DNA of 64,000 bases, taken from NCBI RefSeq assembly GCF_002479495.1, contig NZ_DLNQ01000008.1:155310-219309 (forward strand), given 5' to 3'. Made by a program: the position numbers and the translations under genes. The notes under the pieces were generated by a model that did no database searches, was not told where the DNA came from, and worked only from the letters and a program-made list of their open reading frames with translations. Below, piece by piece: positions 26,168 through 35,996 of this stretch; position 1 is the stretch's first letter, and each line of letters starts with the position of its first letter. Source of the DNA: Brevundimonas sp. UBA7506 (lineage in GTDB: Bacteria; Pseudomonadota; Alphaproteobacteria; Caulobacterales; Caulobacteraceae).

Positions 26168-27601
26168 GTGAGCCTGCCCGCCCCCTATCCGCCTCTGGTG
26201 TCCGGCGGCGAGGGTCTGGACCGCTATCCGGCCGACCCGACCGCGCTCGGCGCCCGAATGGCCGACCTCTACGGCGTCGCCGCCGAACAGGTGCTGCCGG
26301 TGCGCGGCCTGACGCACGGGCTGGAGCTGGTCTGGCGACTGGCCGCCCGCGACGGCTTGAAGGTGCAGGCGCCCGAGGCCGAACCCTATCTGGGGCTGGC
26401 GGCGCTCTACGCCCGGCCTGCAGACGACGCCGAGACCGCCGCCGTGGTCATCCGCGCCCTCGGTTCGCCCGAGGCCGTGGCCGAGATGGCCGAGCGGGTG
26501 GCCCCGGCTCTGCTGGTGGTGGACGAGGGTCTGGTCGAGTTCGCGGAAGTCGCATCCGCCGCCAGCGCGGTGAAGGACCACGCCAACCTGATCGTGCTGC
26601 GCAGCCTGTCCCTGGCCTATGGCCTGGCCGGGGCGCGGGTGGGCGCGGCGGTGGCGCAGGCTCAGACCCTGGCCCGGCTGGCGGACGTGATGGAGCCCTA
26701 CGCCCTGCCCGAGGTCTCGGTGCGGCTGGCGCTTCAGGCCCTGGACCCGTCGCGGATGATCGAGACCGCCGAGCGCATCAGCAGCGTGCGCCGCGAGCGC
26801 GCCCGTGTGGTCGAGGCCCTGTCGCGGCTGATGCCGCTGGAGGCCGGGGTCGGGCCGGTGATCATCGCCCGGCCGTCCGATCCGGCGGCGGTCATCGCCG
26901 ACCTGCGACGCTTTGGTCTCGACGCCGATGAAGCCGGCGAGCGGGTGCGCCTGCCCGTCTCCCTGAAGCCCGAGGTCAACGACCGGCTGCTGGTGGCCCT
27001 CGGCGCCGCCGCTCCAAAAGTCCGTCGCACCCGCGTCGGACAGGCCGTGCGCGATACGAAAGAGACGCGCATCGTCTGCGCCGTCGATCTGGACAGCGCC
27101 GGGCCGGTGAAGATCGAAACCGGGGTCGGCTTCTTCGACCACATGATCGAACAGGTGGCGGCGCACGGCGGGTTCTCGATCCGCCTGTCGTGCGAGGGCG
27201 ACCTGCACACCGATCCGCACCACACCATTGAGGACAGCGCCATCGCCCTGGGCCAGGCGCTGAAACAGGCGCTGGGCGAGAGGAAGGGCATCGCCCGCTA
27301 TGGCTTCGTCCTGCCGATGGACGAGGCCAATGCGGCGGTCTCCATCGACCTGTCGGGCCGTCCCTATCCGGTGTTCGAGGGGACCTTCGCCACCCCCTTC
27401 ATCGGCGACTACCGCACCGATCTGACGGCCCACGTCATCCGCTCGCTGGCCGAGAACCTCGGCGCGGCCATCCATGTCACGGTCACCGGCGACGACGACC
27501 ACCACAAGACCGAGGCCGTGTTCAAGGCCCTGGGCAGGGCGCTGAGGCAAGCCATCCGCGTCGAGGGCGACGTGGTGCCGAGCACCAAGGGGGTGCTGTG
27601 A
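26168..27601 (+). CDS. hisB: Fusion: degenerate HisC-like aminotransferase domain + imidazoleglycerol-phosphate dehydratase (HisB)
   Basis: A 477-residue protein. Residues about 285-477 are a full HisB dehydratase (RDTKETRIVCAVDLD, VGFFDHMIEQVAAHGGF, DPHHTIEDSAIALGQ, DDHHKTEAVFKALGRAL). Residues 1-280 resemble HisC, but with lost catalytic parts: SLSLAYGLAGARVG has Leu149 where the PLP lysine stands (SKAYGLAGLR), DEGLVEF replaces DEAYxEF, and the NPNNPTG loop is absent. The HisC C-terminal pattern RLPVSLKPEVNDRLLVAL remains. The N-terminal half therefore cannot be a working PLP transaminase; a structural or regulatory role is possible. A true hisC must lie elsewhere. Confidence 0.9.
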   Translation: MSLPAPYPPLVSGGEGLDRYPADPTALGARMADLYGVAAEQVLPVRGLTHGLELVWRLAARDGLKVQAPEAEPYLGLAALYARPADDAETAAVVIRALGSPEAVAEMAERVAPALLVVDEGLVEFAEVASAASAVKDHANLIVLRSLSLAYGLAGARVGAAVAQAQTLARLADVMEPYALPEVSVRLALQALDPSRMIETAERISSVRRERARVVEALSRLMPLEAGVGPVIIARPSDPAAVIADLRRFGLDADEAGERVRLPVSLKPEVNDRLLVALGAAAPKVRRTRVGQAVRDTKETRIVCAVDLDSAGPVKIETGVGFFDHMIEQVAAHGGFSIRLSCEGDLHTDPHHTIEDSAIALGQALKQALGERKGIARYGFVLPMDEANAAVSIDLSGRPYPVFEGTFATPFIGDYRTDLTAHVIRSLAENLGAAIHVTVTGDDDHHKTEAVFKALGRALRQAIRVEGDVVPSTKGVL

Positions 27602-27617
27602 TGGGCGCCGCAGCCTT

Positions 27618-27756
27618 GATCCTCCCCTGCGGAGCGGGGGAGGGGGACCGCGCAGCGGTGGAGGGGGCAAACCCCGTGCGCCGCGCCCCGATCTCGCCCC
27701 CTCCACCATGCTGCGCATGGTCCCCCTCCCCCGTCGCCTTGCGACAGGGGAGGATC
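27618..27756. repeat. Paired intergenic palindrome, 'GATCCTCCCC' type, between hisB and hisH
   Basis: GATCCTCCCC and GGGGAGGATC form the outer arms, with GGTGGAGGGGGC/GCCCCCTCCACC inside. It resembles 26006-26163, including the CCATGCTGCGCATGG mini-palindrome before the right arm, but the spacers differ. hisH starts 12 bases after it. Confidence 0.87.
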
Positions 27757-27767
27757 GGAACCGGCTC

Positions 27768-28370
27768 ATGAGCAACGTCACTCTCATCGGTTACGGCTCG
27801 GGCAATGTCGCCTCGGTGCGGTTCGCGCTGGAGCGGCTGGGCGCGCGGGTGCGGATCACCGCCGACCCGGCGGACCTCGATGAAGCCGAGCGGGTCATCC
27901 TGCCCGGCGTCGGGGCGGCGGGTTACGCCATGCAGCGGTTGAACGCCCTGGGGCTGGTCGAGCCGCTGCGACGGTTCAAGCGGCCTCTGCTGGGCGTCTG
28001 CCTGGGCCAGCAACTGCTGTTCGAGACCAGCGCCGAGGATGGGGGCGCCGACCTGCTGGGGCTGATCCCCGGCCGCGTCGAGGCCATTGCGCCCGCGCCG
28101 TCGCGACCCTCGCCGCACATGGGCTGGAGCCGGCTGACCATCCGTCGTCCCGATCCGTTACTGGAGGGGATCAAGGACGGCGACTGGGCCTATTTCGTCC
28201 ACGGCTTCGTCTGCCCCGACGGTCCGGCGACGATCGCGGCCGCCGACTATGGTCTGGCTGTGCCCGCCGTGGTCAACATGGGCAACCGCTGGGGCTGTCA
28301 GTTCCACCCGGAACGGTCGGCCAAGGCTGGTGCGCGTATCTTGAAGAACTTCCTGGAGCTGCCCGCGTGA
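27768..28370 (+). CDS. hisH: Imidazole glycerol phosphate synthase glutaminase subunit, HisH
   Basis: 200 residues; makes ammonia from glutamine for HisF. The N terminus is VTLIGYGSGNVASVRFAL, the nucleophile Cys is in LLGVCLGQQLLFE (Gln replaces the common Met after Gly), and the His-Glu pair is in CQFHPERSAKAG. The ATG at 27768 is chosen because the longer reading from 27708 is palindrome sequence. It overlaps hisA as GTGA. Confidence 0.95.
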   Translation: MSNVTLIGYGSGNVASVRFALERLGARVRITADPADLDEAERVILPGVGAAGYAMQRLNALGLVEPLRRFKRPLLGVCLGQQLLFETSAEDGGADLLGLIPGRVEAIAPAPSRPSPHMGWSRLTIRRPDPLLEGIKDGDWAYFVHGFVCPDGPATIAAADYGLAVPAVVNMGNRWGCQFHPERSAKAGARILKNFLELPA

Positions 28371-29125
28371 TCATCTATCCCGCCATTGACCTGATCGACG
28401 GCCATGCGGTTCGCCTGTTGCACGGCGATTTCAATCACGTGACCCGCTACGACGCCCATCCCGCCAACCGGATGGCCGCCTTTACCGCCGAGGGGGCCGA
28501 GTGGATCCACGTCATCGACCTGGACGGGGCCAAGGCGGGCGAAGCGCGCCAGTATGAGCTGATCGGCGACATGGCCCGGGCCGTGGACATCAAGGTCCAG
28601 TCCGGCGGCGGCGTCCGTTCGGAGAGGGATATCGAGCACCTGCTGGGGGCCGGGATCGCCCGCGTCGTCGTCGGGTCGCTGGCCGTCACCGACACGGATC
28701 AGGTGCTGAAATGGCTGGAGCAATTCGGCCCCGAGGCCATCGCCCTGGCCCTGGACGTCAGAAGCGAGAACGGCCTGCCCGTGCCCGCCCTGAAGGGCTG
28801 GACCCAGTCGTCGGGCGTGGATCTGTGGAGCGTGCTGGATCGCTATCCGGCTGGAATGCTGCGCCATATCCTGATCACGGACGTCGAGCGCGACGGCGCC
28901 CTGACCGGTCTGAACCGGGAGCTTTTGTCCGAGGCCATCGCACGGCGCCCCGAGCTGGAGATTCAGGCCTCGGGCGGGATCGCCAGCCTGGACGACCTGA
29001 TCACCGCCAAGGCCATAGGCTGCGCCGGGGCCATTACCGGCCGCGCCCTCTATGCCGGTCGCTTCACCGTGGCCGAGGCCATCCAGGCCGCGAACATGGC
29101 CCCCGTGTCGGCCAATGACCGCTAG
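28367..29125 (+). CDS. hisA: ProFAR isomerase, HisA
   Basis: A 252-residue beta/alpha barrel that isomerises N'-ProFAR. Catalytic Asp in [20 protein letters not shown]; phosphate sites [18 protein letters not shown] and [28 protein letters not shown] carries the second Asp. It uses a GTG start overlapping the hisH stop and its end overlaps the hisF start by 11 bases, so hisH, hisA and hisF are tightly coupled. Confidence 0.95.
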   Translation: MIIYPAIDLIDGHAVRLLHGDFNHVTRYDAHPANRMAAFTAEGAEWIHVIDLDGAKAGEARQYELIGDMARAVDIKVQSGGGVRSERDIEHLLGAGIARVVVGSLAVTDTDQVLKWLEQFGPEAIALALDVRSENGLPVPALKGWTQSSGVDLWSVLDRYPAGMLRHILITDVERDGALTGLNRELLSEAIARRPELEIQASGGIASLDDLITAKAIGCAGAITGRALYAGRFTVAEAIQAANMAPVSANDR

Positions 29126-29882
29126 GCGCATCATCCCCTGCCTGGACGTCAAGGACGGGCGGGTGGTCAAGGGCGTGCGCTTCGAGGGGCACGTCGACAT
29201 GGGCGACGCCGCCGAACTGGCCGCGCGCTATCGCGATCAGGGCGCCGACGAACTGGTCTTCTACGACATCACGGCCAGCCCCGAGGGGCGGACGCTGGAC
29301 TATGGCTGGGTGCAGGACATCGCCCGGCTGCTGGACATCCCTTTCTGCGTCGCGGGCGGCATCCGCACGGTGGAACAGGCGGCGCGCTGTCTGGATCATG
29401 GGGCTGACAAGGTGTCGATCAACTCCCCCGCCCTGGAGCGCCCCGACCTGATCGGCGAGATGGCCCAGCGGCTGGGCCGGCAATGCGTCGTCGTCGGCGT
29501 CGACAGCGCCTTTCAGGACGGCGAGTGGCGGGTGCACAAATACACCGGCGATCCGAACGCCCGACGCGGCGCCGGCAAGCTGACCATGGACTGGATCGTC
29601 GAGGCGCAAGGTCTCGGCGCCGGGGAGATCGTGCTGAACTGCATCGATCAGGACGGGGTGCGGCGCGGCTATGACATCGCCCAACTGGCCGAGGCGCGGC
29701 GGCGGCTGACCATTCCGCTGGTCGCCTCGGGCGGGGCCGGGGCGGTCGAACATTTCCGCGACGTGTTCCAGCAGGCGGACGTGTCGGGGGCCCTGGCCGC
29801 CAGCGTCTTCCACTCCGGCGCGATCGCGATTCCCGATCTCAAGCATTACCTCGATCAGGTCGGGGTGGAGGTGAGGATATGA
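29115..29882 (+). CDS. hisF: Imidazole glycerol phosphate synthase cyclase subunit, HisF
   Basis: A 255-residue barrel that with HisH makes imidazole glycerol phosphate and AICAR. Motifs: [16 protein letters not shown] (catalytic Asp), [55 protein letters not shown] (second Asp), [13 protein letters not shown]. The start at 29115 overlaps hisA. A palindromic element separates it from hisIE. Confidence 0.96.
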   Translation: MTARRIIPCLDVKDGRVVKGVRFEGHVDMGDAAELAARYRDQGADELVFYDITASPEGRTLDYGWVQDIARLLDIPFCVAGGIRTVEQAARCLDHGADKVSINSPALERPDLIGEMAQRLGRQCVVVGVDSAFQDGEWRVHKYTGDPNARRGAGKLTMDWIVEAQGLGAGEIVLNCIDQDGVRRGYDIAQLAEARRRLTIPLVASGGAGAVEHFRDVFQQADVSGALAASVFHSGAIAIPDLKHYLDQVGVEVRI

Positions 29883-29896
29883 CCTGCCTCCTTCCG

Positions 29897-30018
29897 CTCA
29901 TCCCCGCGGAGGCGGGGACCCAGTGCTTTGGCGACGAACGCCACGCCTTGGGTTTCGCGAACAAGGCCGCCGTCCGTCCGATGGCTCAAACCTGGGTCCC
30001 CGCCTCCGCGGGGATGAG
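29897..30018. repeat. Paired intergenic palindrome, 'CTCATCCCCGCGG' type, copy 2, between hisF and hisIE
   Basis: CTCATCCCCGCGGAGGCGGG (continuing GACCCAG) is mirrored by CTGGGTCCCCGCCTCCGCGG (continuing GGATGAG). The arms equal those at 6010-6119 except for one A/G change kept in both arms, so they changed together. The element nearly fills the gap; hisIE starts 12 bases after it. Confidence 0.9.
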
Positions 30019-30030
30019 CGGATCAAACGC

Positions 30031-30672
30031 ATGACCCTCGATATTTCCAAGATCGACTTCGCCCAACTGGACTTCAAGAAGGGCGACGGCCTGATCCCCG
30101 CCGTGGTTCAGGACGCTGACACCCTGCAGGTGCTGACCCTGGCCTATATGGACGAGGCGGCGCTGCGCGAGACGCTGGACAGCGGACAGGCCACCTTCTT
30201 CTCGCGCTCACGCGGCGGGCGGTGGAGGAAGGGCGAGACCTCGGGCGACTTCCTGAATGTGGTGTCGGTGACGCCAGATTGCGACGGCGACGCCGTGGTG
30301 GTGAAGGTCCGCCCCGTCGGCAACGCCTGCCACCTGAACCGGATCAGCTGCTTCGGCGACGAGGACGCGCCGGGGCTGGGCCGCATCGGTCGTCTGGAGC
30401 GCACCATTCATGTCCGCGCCCAGGCCGATCCCAATGACAGCTGGACCGCCCGCCTGATCGCCCAGGGCCCCAAACGCGCCGCGCAGAAGGTCGGCGAAGA
30501 GGGCGTGGAGACGGCCCTGGCCGGGGCGGCGGGCGACGAGGCGGAACTCGCCAGCGAGTCGGCGGATTTGATCTATCACCTGCTGGTCCTGCTCCATGCG
30601 CGTAACATGGTGTTTCAGGACGTCCTCGACGTCTTGGCGCGCCGCGCGCAACCGGCCAAGGACGATAGCTAG
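30031..30672 (+). CDS. hisIE: Bifunctional phosphoribosyl-AMP cyclohydrolase / phosphoribosyl-ATP pyrophosphatase, HisIE
   Basis: A 213-residue two-domain enzyme covering steps two and three of the pathway. HisI (about 1-115): LTLAYMDEAALRETL, SRGGRWRKGETSGDF, VTPDCDGDAVVVKV, and the zinc site NACHLNRISCF. HisE (about 125-205): LIAQGPKRAAQKVGEEGVET, then SADLIYHLLVLL. Alphaproteobacteria often have separate hisI and hisE; fusion is more typical of gammaproteobacteria, so it is mildly unusual here. It closes the his cluster and zwf follows 47 bases later. Confidence 0.94.
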   Translation: MTLDISKIDFAQLDFKKGDGLIPAVVQDADTLQVLTLAYMDEAALRETLDSGQATFFSRSRGGRWRKGETSGDFLNVVSVTPDCDGDAVVVKVRPVGNACHLNRISCFGDEDAPGLGRIGRLERTIHVRAQADPNDSWTARLIAQGPKRAAQKVGEEGVETALAGAAGDEAELASESADLIYHLLVLLHARNMVFQDVLDVLARRAQPAKDDS

Positions 30673-30719
30673 ACCTTAGGACAACCCCCGCAGGCCGGGG
30701 CCACGGAGGAAAAGCGCGC

Positions 30720-32180
30720 ATGGCGGCTCTCATTCTGTTCGGCGGAGGCGGCGACCTCGCCATGCGGATGCTGTTGCCTTCGCTCTATTTCCTCGACCAC
30801 GACGGCCTGCTGCCCGAGGGGCTGAAGATCATCGGTGCGGCCCGTTCGGCCGAAAGCGCCGAGGCCTATGTGGCCAAGGTCCATGAGGCGGTGAAGGCCA
30901 AGGCCGAGGCCGACGACGCCTGGGACGAAGCCAGCTGGGCGCGGATGAAATCACGCCTCGACTATCTGGCCGTGGACGCCACCGATCCCGAGAGCCTGAG
31001 GGGGCTGAAGGCCAAGGCGGGCGACGGCGAGACGACCTCCTTCCTGGCGGTGTCGCCGTCCCTGTATGGCCGCATCGTCACGGCGATGAAGGCGGCGGGT
31101 CTGGCCGAGAAGAACTGCCGTATCGTGCTGGAAAAGCCGGTCGGACGCGATCTGGAAAGCTTCCTCGAGATCGACGACGCCGTGGCCCACGCCTTTGACG
31201 AGCGGCAGGTGTTCCGCATCGACCACTACCTGGGCAAGGAGACAGTGCAGAACCTGATCGCCCTGCGGTTCGGCAACACCATCTTCGAGCCTCTGTGGAA
31301 CAACCTCACGGTCGACCACGTCCAGATCACGGTCGGCGAGACGGTCGGGGTCGGCGACCGCTGGCCCTATTACGACGAGTACGGCGCCCTGCGGGACATG
31401 TTGCAGAACCACATGCTGCAGCTGCTGTGCCTGGTGGCCATGGAGCCGCCCAGCGACCTCGACCCGGACTCGGTGCGCAACGAGAAGGTCAAGGTGCTGC
31501 GCAGCCTTCGCCCCATCACGCCGGAAGAAGCCGAGCGCGTCACCGTGCGCGGCCAGTACGTAGCCGGGACCAGCGAGGGCAAGCCGGCCAAGGCCTATCA
31601 GGAAGAGCGCGGCCAGGCGTCGGACACCGAGACCTTCGTCGCCATCCGCGCCGACATCGACAACTGGCGCTGGGCGGGCGTGCCCTTCTTCATGCGCACC
31701 GGCAAGCGCCTGCCCGAGAAGCGCACCGAGATCGTCATCCAGTTCAAGCCCGTGCCGCACTCCATCTTCGGCCACGGCGAGCGCGGCGACATCTATGACA
31801 ACCGCCTGGTCATCGAGTTGCAGCCCGAGGAAGACATCTCGCTGTCGGTGATGAACAAGAAGCCCGGGCTGGATCAGCGGATGCAGCTGCAGCCGATCAA
31901 GATGAGCCTGTCCTGGGGCGTGGACGGCAAGGGCGCCGCGCCGCCGCGTCGCCGCATCGCCTATGAGCGCCTGCTGCTGGACGCCATGCACGGCGACAGC
32001 ACCCTGTTCGTGCGCCGCGACGAGGCCGAGCAGGCGTGGAAGTGGGTGGACGAGGTGTCCGAGGCCTGGGAAGGCGCGGGCTTCAAGCCGCGGGCCTATG
32101 AGGCCGGAACCTGGGGCCCGGAGGCGGCGGACCTGCTGCTGTCGCGGACCGGGCGCAAGTGGAACACGCGCGATGAATGA
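30720..32180 (+). CDS. zwf: Glucose-6-phosphate 1-dehydrogenase, Zwf
   Basis: A 486-residue enzyme oxidising glucose 6-phosphate to 6-phosphogluconolactone. The NAD(P) loop reads LFGGGGDLAMRMLLPSLYFL (usual GASGDLAxRK, here without the Lys), the substrate site is RIDHYLGKETVQN, with EKPVGRDLESF before it. FFMRTGKRLPEKRTEIVIQF is also typical. AGGA-rich sequence precedes the ATG. It opens the Entner-Doudoroff gene set; no terminator separates it from the his cluster. Confidence 0.95.
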   Translation: MAALILFGGGGDLAMRMLLPSLYFLDHDGLLPEGLKIIGAARSAESAEAYVAKVHEAVKAKAEADDAWDEASWARMKSRLDYLAVDATDPESLRGLKAKAGDGETTSFLAVSPSLYGRIVTAMKAAGLAEKNCRIVLEKPVGRDLESFLEIDDAVAHAFDERQVFRIDHYLGKETVQNLIALRFGNTIFEPLWNNLTVDHVQITVGETVGVGDRWPYYDEYGALRDMLQNHMLQLLCLVAMEPPSDLDPDSVRNEKVKVLRSLRPITPEEAERVTVRGQYVAGTSEGKPAKAYQEERGQASDTETFVAIRADIDNWRWAGVPFFMRTGKRLPEKRTEIVIQFKPVPHSIFGHGERGDIYDNRLVIELQPEEDISLSVMNKKPGLDQRMQLQPIKMSLSWGVDGKGAAPPRRRIAYERLLLDAMHGDSTLFVRRDEAEQAWKWVDEVSEAWEGAGFKPRAYEAGTWGPEAADLLLSRTGRKWNTRDE

Positions 32181-32190
32181 TCACCATCCG

Positions 32191-32315
32191 CTCATCCCCG
32201 CGGAAGCGGGGACCCAGTCCTTTGGCCCCGTCCGCATCGGCAAGAGCCTCTCGCCGTTTCGATTCAAGAGTCGTGCGTGCGGCTCTCACTGGGTCCCCGC
32301 CTCCGCGGGGATGAG
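32191..32315. repeat. Paired intergenic palindrome, 'CTCATCCCCGCGG' type, copy 3, between zwf and pgl
   Basis: Left arm CTCATCCCCGCGGAAGCGGG (continuing GACCCAG), right arm CTGGGTCCCCGCCTCCGCGG (continuing GGATGAG); they differ by one base in the middle of the inner hairpin. The spacer holds two GANTC sites (near 32261 and 32268), the recognition sequence of CcrM in Caulobacter. Confidence 0.9.
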
Positions 32316-32327
32316 CGGGAGGATCTG

Positions 32328-33035
32328 ATGACCACGATCGAAGCCTTCCCCGACGCCGCCGCCTGGGCCGAGGCCGCCGCCGCGCGGCTGGGCGGAGCCC
32401 TGGCCAAGGGGGTCGCCGCCGAGGGTCGTGCGGTCTTCGCGGGCGCGGGCGGGTCGACCCCTTCGCCCATCTACGCCCGATTGGCCGAAGCCGATCTGGA
32501 CTGGTCGAAGGTCACGGCGACGCTGGTGGACGAGCGCTATGTGCCCGAGACCTCTCCAGACTCGAACGCGGCGCTGATGAAGCGGACCCTGCTGAACGGC
32601 CTAGCCGCATCCGCGCGTTTCCTGCCGCTCTACGCCCCCTCGGTCACCGTGGATCGCGCCGCCGCCGAGGCGTCGAAAGCGCTGGCGGCTGAGGGCGGTC
32701 GCCTGGACGCCGTCCTGCTGGGCATGGGCGAGGACGGGCACATCTGTTCCATGTTCCCCGAAAGCCCGACGCTGAAGACCCTGCTGACGCCGGACCTTAA
32801 GCCCGCCGTCTATGGCGTGCCGCCGGGCCGCGACGGCATGGCGCCGCCGCAGGAACGCCTGTCGATCAACCTGCCCTATCTGGCCGAGGCCGGACGGGTG
32901 GTGCTGGCCCTGACCGGAGCGAAGAAGCGCGCCGTGTTCGAGCGCGAGGCGGCGGGCGATCCGCGCATCCATCCCATCGCCGCCATGATCGCGGCCGGGG
33001 TTCCCCTCGAAGTGCTTTGGACGGAGGCCGTCTGA
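32328..33035 (+). CDS. pgl: 6-phosphogluconolactonase, Pgl (DevB type)
   Basis: A 235-residue hydrolase turning 6-phosphogluconolactone into 6-phosphogluconate. Motifs: [35 protein letters not shown], and [15 protein letters not shown] with the conserved GEDGH. The ATG at 32328 is used since the longer reading enters the palindrome. The stop overlaps the edd start by one base. Confidence 0.95.
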   Translation: MTTIEAFPDAAAWAEAAAARLGGALAKGVAAEGRAVFAGAGGSTPSPIYARLAEADLDWSKVTATLVDERYVPETSPDSNAALMKRTLLNGLAASARFLPLYAPSVTVDRAAAEASKALAAEGGRLDAVLLGMGEDGHICSMFPESPTLKTLLTPDLKPAVYGVPPGRDGMAPPQERLSINLPYLAEAGRVVLALTGAKKRAVFEREAAGDPRIHPIAAMIAAGVPLEVLWTEAV

Positions 33036-34924
33036 TGGCCCTGAACGCCGTGGTGGCCGAGGTCACCGCCCGCATCGTCGAACGCAGCCGCGCCACCCGC
33101 GCCGACTATCTGCGTCGCATGGACGCCGCTCGCGACAGCGGCGCCGGGCGCGCCAAGCTGTCCTGCGCCAACTGGGCCCATGCGTTTGCCGGCCAGACCA
33201 TCGCCGACAAGCTGACGGCCATGGACGGATCGAAGCCCAATGTCGGGGTGGTCACCGCCTACAACGACATGCTGTCGGCGCATCAGCCGTTCGAGCGCTT
33301 CCCCGACGTGATCCGCAAGGCGGTGCGCGAGGTGGGCGCCACGGCCCAGGTGGCGGGCGGCACCCCGGCCATGTGCGACGGCGTCACCCAGGGCCGCCCC
33401 GGCATGGAGTTGTCGCTGTTCAGCCGCGACGCCATCGCCATGGCGACGGGCGTGGCCCTCACCCACGACGCCTTTGACGCCGCCATGATGCTGGGCGTCT
33501 GCGACAAGATCGTGCCGGGCCTCTTCATGGGGGCGCTGGCCTTCGGCCATCTGCCGGTCGTGTTCGCGCCTGCGGGGCCCATGCCCTCGGGCATTCCCAA
33601 TGCCGAGAAGGCCCGCGTCCGGGCCGAATACGCCCAAGGCCTGGTGGACCGCACCACCCTGCTGCAAAGCGAGATCGGCAGCTACCACTCGCCCGGCACC
33701 TGCACCTTCTACGGCACGGCCAACTCCAACCAGATGATGATGGAGATCGCGGGCCTGCACATGCCCTCGACCGCCTTCGTCCACCCCGACACCGGCCTGC
33801 GCGACGCCCTGACGGCGGCGGCGGCGAAGCGCGCGGTCGAGCTGGCCCGGTCAGGCGAAGGCCGCATGGCCGACGTCATCAGCGAGAAGTCGATCGTCAA
33901 CATGATCGTGGCCCTGCTGGCCACCGGCGGCTCGACCAACCACGCCATCCATCTGGTCGCCATGGCGCGCGCCGCCGGGGTGCTGATCGACTGGACCGAC
34001 ATGGACCAGCTGTCCTCGGTGACGCCGCTGCTGGCGCGGGTCTATCCCAACGGCTCGGCCGACGTGAACGCCTTCCAGGCGGCGGGCGGCGTGGCCTTCG
34101 TCACGCGCGAACTGGCGCAGGCGGGCAATCTGCACACGGACGTCGTGACCATCATGGGTCACGGCCTGGAGGCCTATTTCCAGGAGCCGTCGCTGGTGGA
34201 CGGCGAACTGGTCTGGCGCGACGGGGTCGCCGAAAGCCTGGACCGCGACATCCTGCGTCCCGCCTCCGATCCCTTCGACCGCGAGGGGGGCCTGAGGCTG
34301 GTACAGGGCGACCTCGGCCGGGCGGTGATCAAGATCTCGGCGGTCAAGCCCGAGAACCGCATCGTCGAGGCCCCCGCCGCCGTGTTCGAGACCCAGGAAG
34401 ACGCCCTGCAGGCCTTCAAGGACGGCAAGCTGAACCGCGACGTGGTGGTGGTGCTGCGCTTCCAGGGGCCAAAGGCCAACGGCATGCCGGAACTGCACTC
34501 CCTGTCGCCGGCGCTGGGCGTCTTGCAGGACAAGGGCTTCAAGGTCGCCTTCGTCACCGACGGCCGCATGTCCGGCGCCAGCGGCAAGACCCCCGCCGCC
34601 ATCCACGTCTCGCCCGAGGCCCTGGCGGGCGGTCCTCTGGCCCACGTCAAGGACGGCGACATCATCCGTCTGGACCCCGAAGCCGGGATGCTGACCACCG
34701 TCGGCGGGATCGATCTGAAGGCGCGCCCGGCGGCGCGGCGATCGCAGGCCCACGCCGAGGGCGCTTCCTGGGGTTATGGCCGCGAACTGTTCGGCGCCTT
34801 CCGCCAGGTCGTGACCACGGCGGAACAGGGAGCGACGGTCTGCTTTACTGTTCCCATAGGCGCCGACGGCCACACCGACACGCCGCCCAATCCCAATATC
34901 GTGGACCGGACGGTGGACGCCTGA
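33035..34924 (+). CDS. edd: Phosphogluconate dehydratase, Edd
   Basis: A 629-residue iron-sulfur dehydratase forming KDPG from 6-phosphogluconate. Motifs: [43 protein letters not shown] with a cluster Cys, [36 protein letters not shown] with a third Cys, and [17 protein letters not shown] near the end. Length fits Edd (about 605-640) rather than IlvD. It is translationally coupled to pgl. Confidence 0.96.
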   Translation: MALNAVVAEVTARIVERSRATRADYLRRMDAARDSGAGRAKLSCANWAHAFAGQTIADKLTAMDGSKPNVGVVTAYNDMLSAHQPFERFPDVIRKAVREVGATAQVAGGTPAMCDGVTQGRPGMELSLFSRDAIAMATGVALTHDAFDAAMMLGVCDKIVPGLFMGALAFGHLPVVFAPAGPMPSGIPNAEKARVRAEYAQGLVDRTTLLQSEIGSYHSPGTCTFYGTANSNQMMMEIAGLHMPSTAFVHPDTGLRDALTAAAAKRAVELARSGEGRMADVISEKSIVNMIVALLATGGSTNHAIHLVAMARAAGVLIDWTDMDQLSSVTPLLARVYPNGSADVNAFQAAGGVAFVTRELAQAGNLHTDVVTIMGHGLEAYFQEPSLVDGELVWRDGVAESLDRDILRPASDPFDREGGLRLVQGDLGRAVIKISAVKPENRIVEAPAAVFETQEDALQAFKDGKLNRDVVVVLRFQGPKANGMPELHSLSPALGVLQDKGFKVAFVTDGRMSGASGKTPAAIHVSPEALAGGPLAHVKDGDIIRLDPEAGMLTTVGGIDLKARPAARRSQAHAEGASWGYGRELFGAFRQVVTTAEQGATVCFTVPIGADGHTDTPPNPNIVDRTVDA

Positions 34925-34954
34925 TCCGCATCATTGATCACCAGGAGACCGCCC

Positions 34955-35923
34955 ATGAACGACAAGATTCTTCTCGTCGGAGACGTCGGCGGCACCAACG
35001 CCCGCTTCGCCCTGGCCCGCATGATCGACGGCCGCCCGGAGCTGGAGCATCACCAGAGCTTCCCGGCCTCTGAGCATCCGACCTTCCTCGGCGGGGTGAA
35101 GGCCTTTCTCGACGGTTGCGACGTCAAGCCGTCGGGCGGGGTCATCGCCGTGGCCGGACCGGTGACCGACGGGGCCATCGATCTGACCAATTCGCCGTGG
35201 CGGGTGTCGGAGGGCGAGCTTCAGACCCTGAGCCTGAACCCGGTCAGGCTGATCAACGACTTCGAGGCCCTGGCCTGGGGCGCCCCCGTCGTGCCGGAAG
35301 ACCAGTTGGCGGCGCTGGGCGGTCCGACGGAAGGCCAGCATGAAGCCGCCATCGCCGTGCTCGGTCCCGGCACCGGCTTCGGCGTCTCGGCCCTGGCGCG
35401 CGACAGCCACGGTCGCGAGATCGCCCTGCCCAGCGAGGGCGGCCACGCCTGTTTCGCGCCCGGCGACGCGGTCGAGGACGAGATCCTGCGCATCCTGCGT
35501 CGACGCTACGACCGGGTGTCGATCGAGCGCCTGATCTGCGGACCGGGCCTGCTGAACATGCATCGCGCCCTCGCCGAGATCGACGGGCGCGAAACCCATA
35601 TCGACGACCCGGCCGAGATCACCCAAGCCGCGCTGGAGGACATGAACAGCCCCTGCGGCGCCACCCTGGCGCGGTTCTGCGCCATCCTCGGGGCCGTGGC
35701 CGGAGACGTGGCCCTGACCATGGGCGCGCGCGGCGGAATCTATATCGCCGGGGGCATAGCCCCGCGCATCCTGCCCTTCCTCAAGGCCAGCCCCTTCCGC
35801 GAACGGTTTGAGCGCAAGGGCCGGTTCCAGCCCTATATGCAGGCCATCCCGACCAAGGTGATCCTGCACAAGCAGGCGGCGCTTCTGGGTGCGGCGCGGG
35901 TGGCCTTCAAGGAGGCCGGTTGA
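34955..35923 (+). CDS. glk: Glucokinase, Glk
   Basis: A 322-residue ATP-glucose kinase. ILLVGDVGGTNARFALAR is the phosphate motif, then IAVAGPVTDGAIDLTNSPW, LINDFEALAWG with the catalytic Asp, and VLGPGTGFGVSAL. The ATG at 34955 follows AGGAG at good spacing. It ends the zwf-pgl-edd-glk set; KDPG aldolase lies separately at 43.7 kb. Confidence 0.95.
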   Translation: MNDKILLVGDVGGTNARFALARMIDGRPELEHHQSFPASEHPTFLGGVKAFLDGCDVKPSGGVIAVAGPVTDGAIDLTNSPWRVSEGELQTLSLNPVRLINDFEALAWGAPVVPEDQLAALGGPTEGQHEAAIAVLGPGTGFGVSALARDSHGREIALPSEGGHACFAPGDAVEDEILRILRRRYDRVSIERLICGPGLLNMHRALAEIDGRETHIDDPAEITQAALEDMNSPCGATLARFCAILGAVAGDVALTMGARGGIYIAGGIAPRILPFLKASPFRERFERKGRFQPYMQAIPTKVILHKQAALLGAARVAFKEAG

Positions 35924-35996
35924 AAAATGATCACGGCGGCGTGAACCGATAGTGAGGCCGAGGCGTTGGTCCGGTTCAATCACTTGGAGGAACACC

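Noticed and set aside
25859..27787. 642-codon frame opposite the hisC'-hisB fusion
   Set aside because: Low-complexity Gly/Arg/His composition, spans palindromic elements, and lies against well-supported his genes.
30669..30720. Terminator between hisIE and zwf
   Set aside because: A short CCCCCG/CCGGGG hairpin is present but weak and without a T run; read-through seems possible.
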